Positions 35,172 through 47,200 of a stretch of DNA of 64,000 nt are shown piece by piece. Each line of letters begins with the position of its first letter. The first letter of the stretch is position 1. The translations under genes were made by a program, and so were the position numbers. The DNA lies in the NCBI GenBank assembly GCA_026168455.1, contig CM047429.1, positions 52,459,027 through 52,523,026 of the forward strand. Direction: 5' to 3'. Origin of the DNA: Theocolax elegans (Eukaryota; Arthropoda; Insecta; Hymenoptera; Cerocephalidae). A model generated the notes under the pieces. It was not told the DNA's origin. It saw only the letters and a list, made by a program, of their open reading frames with translations, and did not search any database.

Positions 35172-37103
35172 AAGCTACATTAAATCTTTTAATTAAGATG
35201 CAGAATGTAAAATATACAAATATGTTGGCAATAAAAATTAAACTTTTTCATTTTGTAAAATTTATGTATTTTCAGTATTTTCTTTGTGACATAAAAGTTT
35301 TTATAAGACACACTTTGATAATGTAATTGTCTAGCTTGTACCTGATAAGGGAGTCATATAAAACTAATTTTATTCATTGCAGAAAATATTTTGTCAAACA
35401 TAAGTAAATATATGCTACAAAATACTTCACAACAGTGAATTATATAATTCATTTTGACATAATTACCTGAAACATTGACAAATCAAATTTAATAATATTA
35501 AATAGATTTTACATTAGATATACATAGGTACAAACTCACTTATTGATTTAGCATTTGTATATATGTTGTCGATGTATACGAAGCACAAAAAGGCTGTGAC
35601 ACCATAATCTTGACATTTACTAATTGCATTATACATATATGTAAAAAAACCAGTTTTACAGTTTTTATATATACATTATGACACAATATGTGCCAAATAG
35701 TTTGTACATGATCTTTTACAGTAGAATAGCAAGTCAATTATGCATTAAAGTCATTATTCAAAATGCCTAATTACAAGCAAAATCATGATATACTTGTAAC
35801 TACTTGATATTTTTTTTTCTTGACAATGATAAATTACATTCTTAAAATATAGGAAGTAATGATCAAAGTTAGTAGACATTAACTTTGGAAATGTATCTTA
35901 AAATAACTTAAAATATGACTGAATTATTTTTTGAACACATGACATAAAATGTATAATATGATTACTAAAAAAAGCAGGGGAAATACAAAGATATAAAGTA
36001 TTAAAAAAATTAAGCTATGTCCTCTGTTGAATCTATTCAACATAAAGGATTCAAGGAACGCATTTTGATGTTCAACTATTTTATAAATTTACAAATGTTA
36101 TTGTATCTTTGACCTGATGCTAGTGCTGTAGGATATAAAGTAATCTTATATGACTAGGGTATATGATGATGCTTACATAAAAGGGATTTCCTAAAATTGG
36201 GTCATCCAAAATTTGCCAATAATTTATTTTTTGACGATTTTTATAGTAAACAATAAAGATACATTTTGAAAATATCCATTCCTATCAAAATTTCTATATA
36301 GTTATTGTACGTTTTTAATGATAATAAAGCACTTTTTTAAAATGTATCTTTACAAATCTCGAGTATATAAACTTAATTAATTTTAAAATAAAGTTTTTCA
36401 TCAACGACGTAACGATTGTTTATAAATTAAATACAAGCAAAGGGGCACATTGTTGATGGAATAGGCAAGAAACTCGGTGTTTGAGTTGTAATATACATGA
36501 CTAGTATGTAACTAGTACATCAAGTACAGCCAATAAGGCTAAGTCTTGGATTCAAGATAATATAACATCCGAGAGACAATACACGACCAAAACAAAGAGG
36601 TGCAAAGTTGTTTTATAGGTGAGTCAAAACCAAACTAAATTTATAGAAATAAAAACAAGAAAATCTATAGTGCAATCAACTGTTAAATTAAGTGCACTGT
36701 ATATGATGTTTTGGTGCATGCATATTGCATTTGTATCAAGTTACTTAATTTTTCGTGACTTGTGACATTGTAATCTTTCTCTAAGTAATCACAATTTTAA
36801 TCACAGTAGTGTACGATTAGATTAACTATGGCTGTTTATGAAATTAAATTTACAGGTACTTGTGATGCTTACATTAAAGCAATTTACAAAAAGATCCTTT
36901 AATTTTAATACATCCTATTACGTTCTTAAAACAAAATACTATCTGCAAAATTTGATGTTATTTAAAAAAGATATCTTTTTGTGATTGACAATTAGTGTAA
37001 TAAAATTTGTCAGATCTTTGTCTTTAGTTTTAGCTTGTTCACGTTTTCACACATTCATCACCTATCTTTACCTCTGTTTTCAACATGCATCGTCAGCAAG
37101 TAG
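35172..37103. other. 3' flanks of CHCHD7 (+) and EPT1 (-)
   Basis: AT-rich with no exon seen. The left edge holds the CHCHD7 3' UTR; much of the rest may be EPT1 3' UTR. I looked by eye at the first ~150 bases of the EPT1 3' UTR for a SECIS-type stem and found no convincing one, but this is not an exhaustive search. Confidence 0.55.
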
Positions 37104-38720
37104 TCAATCTGAATGATTTTTTATGCGGAATGTGTGAATTCGAAAATGTTGACACATTTGCCTCACCTGCAGAGTAGCAAAAGTTTAAAAAATAACAATA
37201 CAAATTATCAATAATATAAATAAAAGTTGATGCATAGTACTTACAACACATGTACCATAATGTATGTGCGCTGCCAAGGCAATTACAGCCAATAAGTACA
37301 TAAACTGTAAGTCTAAAGTAGGTAAAAGGTAAGCAAGGATAGCTGTACTAGCTGCTGGTAAAAGTATCCAAGGTAGTATTTCACACCTTGTATTGCTCAT
37401 TTGTGCCACTATTAGACGACACTGAAAAATAATAAATATGTATGTTAATTTATGTTAACAAACATAAATAAATTTATAAACTTTAATAGATTTTTACACA
37501 TATGTTGGAAAATATTGTTCCAATAGCAAAATATATAATTCTTGGATCTTCATTTATTATTTTAGTAGGAGAATATATCACCCAAGTAGTAGCAATCACA
37601 AACAAAATAGTTAATGGTATTAGTGGTCTTAATGCTTCTGGTAATGTCCGCATTTTTCCAGTTTTGTCTCTATAAGATCTATATACATTAAAAACACACA
37701 TTAAGCATAACTATAAGGTGTAACCTACACAAGCAACTCAAATAACTATAACTTGACTTACTTGTAAATATTCCATAAAACTACTGGTAAATTAGATACA
37801 AGTGCACTGACGTACAACAGCATTTCAAACATAGAACCTGCTGAAAGCCCTCCAGGTAAATCAAATTTCCATGCTGAATGTCCAGCAAAACTAGTTAAAA
37901 TGAAAACTAAAATTGTTGCAACCATAGATGCATCGTATCCCCATGGTAAAAAAAGTACTCCTGTGTTGTACTTTTCCCAATGACTGAGGTAGAAGTTAAC
38001 AAATACATTCCACAATATGAAATACATTCTTAAAGGCGATACACTATGCTCAGTTCTTCCAAACACAGAGTACATACAGCTAGTTATTAACATGGCAGTC
38101 CAACTATCAAGACCATGATCAAAAAGTTCTCCTAGTGGACCTGAGGTTTGTGTTCTTCTTGCTTGCTTTCCATCAATTCCATCTGCAATAATTCTTACTT
38201 TAATAATGAAAATTTAAATTATTAATGTAACAACTTACCAAGAGTATAGGCCATGAATATATTGAACGCTGCCATTGCAAAAATCCACTTTGGTATAGGA
38301 GGATATTGAGGATGATCATCGCTTGATGCAAAAAAATAGTAGTCATATTTTGAAAACATTAAAAAATTAATGACTGTGAAGAGGAAGCCTGAGAATGTCA
38401 GTGCATTTGGTGCCACCCATTTTGGACAATACTGAAAAAAAATATATAAATAATAGATATATTTTTGGTTAGTAAAATAAAATGTATATAAAAGATTTGT
38501 ATTACCTGCACCACTTTGTTCCAAAATGGGTGCATTACATAAATGCTAAGTGGACTGGTATCTAATGAACTGTACTGCAATTAAAAAATAAGATAATGGG
38601 TAATTATAAAATTATTTTTAATGGAAAGAAAAATAAAAATATATTGTTGAAGGTACTTACTTTATAAGTTTCAAAACCTGCCAGATGCTCCTCAGTTAAA
38701 TATTCCACTTCTAAATGCAT
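37104..38720 (-). CDS. EPT1: Ethanolaminephosphotransferase 1 (SELENOI homologue)
   Basis: Integral ER/Golgi enzyme that transfers phosphoethanolamine from CDP-ethanolamine to diacylglycerol, the last step of the Kennedy pathway to phosphatidylethanolamine. Seven exons: 38720-38661, 38574-38506, 38431-38239, 38182-37762, 37678-37498, 37421-37245 and 37166-37104. They join in frame to 344 residues. The CDP-alcohol phosphotransferase signature DGx2ARx8Gx3Dx3D is complete (DGKQAR ... GELFDHGLD), preceded by YVMHPFWN and followed by [19 protein letters not shown], both typical of EPT1/SELENOI. Multiple membrane helices follow. The last exon ends [14 protein letters not shown] then TGA, where vertebrate SELENOI reads SD-Sec-L; here the next codon is also Leu. 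Translation as a stop gives a protein somewhat shorter than the vertebrate one. Confidence 0.93.
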
Positions 38721-39825
38721 TTTGATTGACTTGTAAATTTGTATCTTGTCTCGCGAATAAATTATAATAATTTAGGTTGTATATATAGGTATATATAGGT
38801 AAATATATATATTAAACTATTTACACTAAAATTTGGTGAAAACAGTTAATTTGTCGTACTTTTCCATTGATAGCTGCCAGCAGCAGAAAAACAGTTGAAA
38901 AGCCGTACGAGACACGCGTGGTCGGCTTAACAAGGGATATGTCATAAATCGTACGATTACTCGTGACTGATTATTTTCTTTGGTAATTTTTATTTCTACT
39001 CTAAAACTACGCTTCAACCGGGAAAATTAACTACGATTCTACATAGGCGCTAGTCGGTATTCTTCCATCTCTATCTTGTAGTAAGCACGTTCGGTACAGA
39101 CCTTGAATAAAACCAACCGCCGCACGAAAACTGTATTTTAATCATTTACGAATGGTATGAGAAAAACGAAAATTTAGTTTTTCTCACCCACCGCGTTTGC
39201 CGCAACCTCGCAACTATCCGCAGGAAATTCCTACTGCTGCAGATATGCTCAATTATATGTGTAAAATGCAATATTAATCAGTATGACTGATGTTACACTA
39301 TCCCCTCCTTCCTCCCACCCCTGTTAAGTAAGCTTATAATTCCCCTCACGCGCTCGCGCTCCCGATTCTCATACCATTGCGATCACTATTTCACGTACAC
39401 ACACTCTTATACTCGTTTGCTTCTTGCCCCGTGCCGTGCCCGCGCCGTCGTTTATATTTCACAGAGTGTGTGTCGTATGTGTGTGTGCGCGCCTGTTTAT
39501 GAGTGATGTATCTATGTGTGCATTTTTGATTATCGAATTGGAACACGTTTGACTATTTCGATTGGTCGATCCACGACACCATTGTTCCGTTCCAGCTTTC
39601 CGATTATTATCCAACACCAACAGAGTACAGACAACAACCGTATTTAGTACGTTACGTCTTACGTCTCTCTCGTTCATGTCAACTCTACTCGTCCTATTCC
39701 TATAGGTATATAGTGAGTAAGCCTGTGAAAAGACGACGACCAGGCTAACCGCTTAGGTTATGTGTGAGATAAAAGAGATCTATTCTTTTTCTTAAGATAT
39801 TTATAAATTGAAGAAATTGTACAGG
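38721..39825. promoter_or_regulatory. Divergent promoter region, EPT1 (-) and TMEM70-like (+)
   Basis: The two genes start 1.1 kb apart and point away from each other. The middle is GC-richer (about 38870-39680), with GT- and CG-containing segments, and has no coding exon, which fits a shared bidirectional promoter plus leaders. No specific element is claimed. Confidence 0.5.
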
Positions 39826-40741
39826 ATGTCACTGATTTCTAAAGCACTTTCAATAAATAAGGGAGTGCAGCAATGTATTTTAAATTTAAATTTTTACAAA
39901 TCGAACTATAAATTCCATTTGTTCTCTACAAACATTAGATGTAAATACGAGGTTAGATTACAAAAACTTACTACTATATTTAAAATGTTAAATAGATGTT
40001 AATAAGTAGTAGTGTAATTTACATCTTTTCCTTCTTTTTTTAGACTTCTGTTACTTTGACTTCCTCTGTTCATCGAAAATATTCAAATTCTGTAACTTTA
40101 GGTAAAGATAAAGAAATAAAGAAAAACAATGTTTCTGCTGATGGACTTGAGTCTATCTATGTTGGAATGCTAAATAAAAACATTCGCAATCTTAAACTAC
40201 TATGCTTGACAACATCAATAGTAGGAGTGGCAGTGCAACCATTAGTCTTTATTAAAGCAAATGCTGCGCATAATGTAGGTTCATTGACTCTACCTATGTT
40301 TGCTGGTATAGCTCTATTAGCACTCTTTACACCACCATTGCTTCATCACGTTACAAAAAGGTATGTGCTGGAAATTCACTATAACCACAAGAACGATAAA
40401 TATATCGCCACAGTTTATAACTTCTTTTGCGTAAGGAAAAAGGTAATTCTAATTTTTTTCTCAAAATACTATTAGTTTCTGTGTTACAACGTAAAATTAT
40501 GAAAAATAATAAAATTAAACATTTTAGATTGAATTTACTCCAAATGATATTACCTATACCAACAATATTGGGCATGTTTACAACTTGTGCTATAAAAGGA
40601 AATCCTGTTTTTATAGATCCAAAATATTTCACGGATCAACAGCATTTTGTAAAAATTATGGGTTACGATAAACCATTGGATCTTAAATTAGATACTATTA
40701 CTCACAAAGAGACTCCTACATCTAAAAAAAATAGTGAATAA
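39826..40741 (+). CDS. TMEM70: TMEM70 homologue with an apparent 1-base frameshift
   Basis: TMEM70 is a mitochondrial inner-membrane hairpin protein that aids assembly of ATP synthase (subunit c) and complex I. Exons 39826-39951, 40044-40442 and 40528 onward. There is a Ser/Asn/Lys-rich presequence, then two hydrophobic helices (KLLCLTTSIVGVAVQPLVF and LTLPMFAGIALLALFTPPLL), then YVLEIHYNHKNDKYIATVYN, as in TMEM70. In exon 3 similarity runs FTPNDIT up to 40554 in one frame and IPTILGMFTT from 40556 in the next, ending MGYDK...NSE at 40741. As written, the first frame stops at 40671 (222 residues). Ignoring one base near 40555 gives about 245 residues, the family length. It could be an assembly indel, a polymorphism or a genuine lesion. 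Confidence 0.82.
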
Positions 40742-41214
40742 AATGTTATCTAGTCATAGTTTTTTTTATTATTACTGTACATTCACCTTATAATGATTTT
40801 TGTATTCTAATTACAACGAGGTATTCTAATTACAAAATATGTACATTTTATGGTACTCCAGTGCAAGATAATTGTAAAAATTACGTTTGTTTAAATAAAA
40901 AATTAATTTAAATTTTGTTCAGATAAATAAAATTTTTTGTTTACAATTATCTAGTTATCAAAAATTTGATAACATGAAAATTGTTGAATTTATATCAATT
41001 ATCAAGTTTAAATAAAGTATCATAAAAATATGATTACTATGATCTTCAGTCATTTAACATGATTAGATAAAATGCAACATTGTGCTTATATGGTTTGTTA
41101 CTATGCACACACGCATCAGACATTCATCATACATGGCAAGATCACAGATAACGTCTTTAAATGTTACTTGAAGGTAATACAACAAGAACAAGTTACAAAT
41201 TCAGTCCAAGTACT
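40742..41214. other. Convergent 3' flank of TMEM70-like and ANKRD11/12-like genes
   Basis: 470 bp, AT-rich, no exon. AATAAA at 40737-40742 overlaps the TMEM70 stop codon, and further AATAAA hexamers lie near 40895 and 41013. Confidence 0.6.
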
Positions 41215-44200
41215 TTAAGCCGGCAAAAGATCAAAGTCATCGGATACATGCACCATTGGTACATGGAGATCTTCTATTTGAGGTGTTGCTTTGAATTCAC
41301 ATAGTCCAACTTCCTTTAATTTCCACTCCCAATCCATTCGTTGAACAGCGTGTAAAGACTCTGCTTCATTATGGTGCCTTAGTAACATTGCCTCCTGTAA
41401 TTTAAAACGGAAATATTATAATTATCAAAAAACAAATATAAATATAGACATTGCAAGAGTATAATCGCAAAATTACAACCTTGATTTTTTCCCATTTGTC
41501 ATCAACATCTTGCAACCAACTTATGAAAAGTCTTCCATTATATCTACTTCTTGCATTCCTGTCTTTTTCTTCTTGTTCTGGTGTAATTACATTGTAAACT
41601 TCCTCGTCCTTAAGAATTGTACAAACTGAAAATGGAAGTGATTGATTGGCAAGAGCTCTGCCCGCTCTTCCGTGTACCCTTAGAATTTCCTGCTCCACCG
41701 ACAAGACTAGCTTTTCCTTTTCTACAACGTGCTGCATTCTCAATCTATAACGTTCTTTCTCCTGATCTATATAAAGATCTTTCATGGGAGCCATTAAATT
41801 AACCGGTGGATTAATATTTGGCTCCTTACTTGCATTTCCCGCTAGCACATAAGTGCATCGATTCATTAGATAATCTTTGAAACCTTGTGGAGGTTTAGGC
41901 TGCACTGGAAATAAACCTTTTCTTCTTCGCTCAATCTAAAACGAATAATATATGAATATTAAATTTATAAAAAATCAATGAAAAACTAGTTCGTTATTCT
42001 TAACTTACTTGTTTTCTTATATTCAAAAAGAGTTGATAACAATTAGTAATTGGCTGATCGTGAGGATGAATTTCCGGACCAGTGCTCGTAGTTTCGGTTG
42101 TTTCGTTCGCAGCAGCAGTTGCAGCTGCTTGTTGAGCTTCCTTACTAGGTTTCATCTTTCTTTTCCTTGGATGTAATTCAACAGGTGCTTGTGACGAACT
42201 GTTTGGCATTTCGCTACCACTTTCTTTCTTGACACCACTATCTGAGCTGTCACTAACCTCTTTTTTTACTTCCACACTTTTCTCGCACTTCTCCGAAGTA
42301 CCACTCGATTTTACAGCTGGTGTATTTTGAATTGGTGAATCGGTCGAAACTGATTTACCTGTTTCCGAAGCTCCCCCGGATTCGGGAGTCGGTGAATGAT
42401 GTCGTTGTTGTGGTGAAGAATTATTGGATCTGTCTGCTGTGTTTGTTGGAAGTGGCGAAGAGTTAGAATAATTCCCACTACCGGATAAATTACTAGAATT
42501 ATCGCGTGCACTACTCGTGCCGTTGCCGCCATTCCCTGATCTATGTGAACTCCTTAAAACTCGTTGATGATGTGTTGATCTAGATTCGTTATCCAAAGCA
42601 CCACTGAAATCTTTCTTTTCGTCGTTTTTAGAAGTTGAACTACTATTCTCCATTGGGCTTGTCGTCCCGCTCGTGACTGTTGACATGCTTTGATCTTTAT
42701 CCATCGAGTCGTTACTGTTTGAACTCGCAACGACGTAAGGTAATTGATGGCCCCGATTCGAAGTGTTCTTTCCGTTTCGATTACCTTGCTCCTGCTCAGA
42801 TGTTGTGCTTTGAGGAATAACGATTTTCAAAGGTGGCACTTTTGGTGCCGAATTACAATCGGAATTCTTTGAACGTTCGTCTTCTCCGTCGGATTCCACA
42901 GTGGTAGCAGTACTGCCTTTTGAATTATTGGCAACTGAAGTCGATGAAGAATTTGACGGTTTGGGACTATTCGCGTTCAAAGATGCACTTGGACTCTTGC
43001 GGTCGGTATTTACAGTTGTACTGCTTTGACCACCTTTTGTCGAAATTGCTCCAGCTGCTTGCTTGCCAGATTTAGTGCACTGTAAAGAATTAAAACATAA
43101 TTTTTAAATAACCGATCGGTATCGTTAAATTTGATAAAAAAAATTAAATAAGTTTTAGAGTAACAAATTCATAGTTTAATTGCGTATGTAAAAATTAAAG
43201 GCGTACATATGTGATGAATTACATGTGTAATGCTTAAGCAAATATTTGATGTTCAATGGGTATTTAAACTAGATTACATAAAGATAAGTCTAGTCGGTTT
43301 ACCATGTCATATTTAATTTTACCCAAATTATATAGAAACGCAATATAGTTGATTTTGCTCCGTTAAATAATTTGGGTTAATCGTATTTTCTTCACAGTCA
43401 TATACCGATTATTTAATATACTAAATTATATCGATATTATGAATTTCGTTACATTATATCGTTTTATAAAACAATGGAAGTATTCATTTTCGAAGAAAGT
43501 TAGGATTTGATAATTGGTAAAAATTGAAAACTTATGGCAGTTACTTCTATTTAAAACAAACTATAAAATTCACTTTAAATTTAATAAAATAATGAATCAT
43601 CATAAAAATAAATCCATAATCGTATCAAAATACTCACTTTGTCAGCGACTCCGGGATTAATTCTACTAGCAGCTTGTCTACTACCAGTGATAGTTTTTGT
43701 AGCACCAATTTCTTTGCCACTTTCAGTATCTTTCTTCTTTCTCTTACGTACTTCTTCATCCTGGTCATCGGCTTGCGTGTTTTCGCTGTCAAAAGCTCGT
43801 TTTGTAGATGAAGATGTGCTAGTAGAAGTAGACGTCGGTAAGGATGTCGCGGCCAGCATTGGCTCATCTGTGATAGCCGTCGCCACCGATGCAGCTATAG
43901 CTTCCGCAGCAGCATTGCCTCCGGTAGTTGTGACTGACGACGAAGTCGTACCAACTGTGTTACTTCCACTTGTAGATGATGCACTCACTGACGAAGTTGT
44001 TGAAGTTGAACCTACGGCACTCGCTGATCCTATTATAATTAAATTTTTTATGGAGAATGATATATGTGTATATATATATTTTTAATATAGAGCATATATA
44101 ATCTTATAAACTATGAATGTACAAATAACAATGCGATTCAATGTTTTATACAGTATTTTAGTAAAAAAAAATATTGTTCAGCTTGTATTAGTTTAATCAT

Positions 44201-47200
44201 TATTTCCGATTGCTTTACATTTTATTATATATTAACGGTTAAGATTTTGTACTTTTACAAAGTATTAAGGGGACAAGCCTGGGTTTACCATGTCATATTT
44301 AATTTTACCCAAATTATATAGAAACGCAATATAGTTGATTTTGCTCCGTTAAATAATTTGGGTTAATCGTATTTTCTTCACAGTCATATACCGATTATTT
44401 AATATATCGCAAGTATTTAATTAGATAAAATCAATTTCTATCAATATTTATAAGATAATGTACTAAATTATATCGATATTATGAATTTCGTTACATTATA
44501 TCGTTTTATAATACAATGGACGTATTCATTTTCAAAGAAAGTTAGGATTTGATAATTGGTAAAAATTGAAAACTTATAGCAGTTACTTCTATTTAAAACA
44601 AACTATAAAATTCACTTTAAATTTAATAAATAATGAATCATCATAAAAATAAATCCATAATCGTATCAAAATACTCACTTTGTCAGCGACTCCGGGATTA
44701 ATTCTACTAGCAGCTTGTCTACTACCAGTGATAGTTTTTGTAGCACCAATTTCTTTGCCACTTTCAGTATCTTTCTTCTTTCTCTTACGTACTTCTTCAT
44801 CCTGGTCATCGGCTTGCGTGTTTTCGCTGTCGAAAGCTCGTTTTGTAGATGAAGATGTGCTAGTAGAAGTAGACGTCGGTAAGGATGTCGCGGCCAGCAT
44901 TGGCTCATCTGTGATAGCCGTCGCCACCGATGCAGCTAAAGCTTCCGCAGCAGCATTGCCTCCGGTAGTTGTGACTGACGACGAAGTCGTACCAACTGTG
45001 TTACTTCCACTTGTAGATGATGCACTCACTGACGAAGTTGTTGAAGTTGAACCTACGGCACTCGCTGATCCTATTATAATTAAATTTTTTATGGAGAATG
45101 ATATATGTGTATATATATATTTTTTTAATATAGAGCATATATAATCTTATAAACTATGAATGTACAAATAACAATGCGATTCAATGTTTTATACAGTATT
45201 TTAGTAAAAAAAAATATTGTTCAGCTTGTATTAGTTTAATCATTATTTCCGATTGCTTTTACATTTTATTATATATTAACGGTTAAGATTTTGTACTTTT
45301 ACAAAGTATTAAGGAGACAAGCCTGGGTTAACAATTTCATATAAAAACTGCATAGAGAAAAAGCAATCATGCATGGCGTGAGACTGCTCATAGAATTGGA
45401 GTATCTAGTTTAGAAGTTAATTGTTATGCCTTAGGAGCGAGATTCGGAGGTTTGAGCCGCTCGTATTAGAGTTCACATTATGTACTTTATAGCCTAATTT
45501 TCTCTATATATGCAGCTTTTTAAATTAAATTGTGAGAACAAATAAAAAAAAAATTTTTGGTTTTATTTCGAATTAACCCAGTTTTGTTCCCTTAAGCTAC
45601 CTTTATATGAATAAAAGGTTTAGTTGTAATCTTGGTTTGGTGCCACCTTAACTGATGTATCTATACATGATATATTGAAAGATTATTTTGCGTATTAAAT
45701 ATATTACTTAAAGAACTTTAAAGTAAATCAACTACTCGTTTTAAATAAATAAAGACATTGCAATTATTATTATCATAATTACTAATATATACATATATAT
45801 CGTTAACAATTTCAAACTTTGCAATAAAAATTGAATTAAAAAATACTATAAAAAATTATGAAAATTGTCATAAATGGAGTAGCTTAATAAGTAAATATAA
45901 AGAATAAATTAACAAACATTTTATCTAACTTACCCGATGGACCAACATTGCTAGTAGGACCGGTAGCGCCACTGCCCGCATTTTGCGACTGAGCGTTCCC
46001 AGAAGAGGATGAAAGGGTTGAGGAAGCAGCTTCTTTACCGTCCTTCTCCGGATTTGGATTAGGCGACGAACTCGAACCTCTAACGGGCGTTGCTTCCTTG
46101 GAGCTCTTAAATTCGTAAACGTCGCTTCCGTCGACCGAAGACGAAGACGAGGAAGAGTTATTGCCACCACCGGTGCCGGTATTACCCGTTGCTCCGCCTC
46201 CGCTTACAGCGCCGCTGCTCGAATTTACACTTGTCGACGAGGCACCGCCACCCGTCGACTTGGCTGTCGACGGTTCCATCTGACCCGAGCTCTGTGAAGA
46301 AGATATCGAGTTATCGTTTTTCTTTCTTTTTCTTTATTATTTATTTCTCGGAGTGAAAACGCTCTGGGCGCGTCGAATCGTACGGTCGGTACCTATACGC
46401 GCGAGACTGGATACGCGATCTCTCGTTTCTGTCTACGCAGCTTATTATACTGTTATCGCAGTTATAGATAAACTAATTGCTCGATGTCCCAAAGAATTTC
46501 AAGGTAGTACGTGCGTATACATTTTTAACGACTCGATCACGTGATCTATTTTTTTACTTCAACACGATTTTTTTTTCACCGTTCCTTCTATCTATAGAAT
46601 TGATATATATTTGGGTATTCAAACTTTGTTTGTTTTACTCATTATCGACCGTGAATTTTAGCGATTCTTATTTACACGGTAATTAACACACAGTTCGTCG
46701 ACCGATCCAACTCACTCATAGTTTTACAAGTCGTAAGAAATGTAAAAGAATCGTTGAATAAATAATATGATGGAGCTTAAAGTTTATACTTACAAGCACG
46801 TTGACAAGCGGGATCGATATAACACATAATGGACTATATCGCGAGCTAACCGTTTGAGACGCAGGTCATAAAAATAGATTTAAAATGGTGTATTAATACC
46901 TTAGCGATATGCAAATATTCGATGCATAAATACGCTCGGTGCAGCTAAACAGAAGGTTACGAATGCGCAGCGTAAATTAATATAATCGTTCAACGAGCGA
47001 TGCCGGAATAAAGTATATAACTGTGCTAATCGTAAACATCATTTAGTAAAATGTTAACGCGTCAATTAAATTTTAAATCAATAAGTATATACGATACAAG
47101 CGTTTGCAATTGTATTGGTGGTCGACAAATCAATTTGCAAGATAACTAAATTTTGAATATTAATTACTTATATTTATTTTGATAAAAGAGAAAATCAATC

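Noticed and set aside
37000..37103. SECIS element (ATGA...AA...GA) just after the EPT1 TGA
   Set aside because: An ATGA followed by an A-rich run is present near 37060, but I could not pair a convincing stem; a proper search is needed.
40427..40555. Intron retention as explanation of the TMEM70 frame change
   Set aside because: The downstream frame is open through the intron, but exon 2 is in another frame and its read-through stops at 40475, so retention does not restore the protein.
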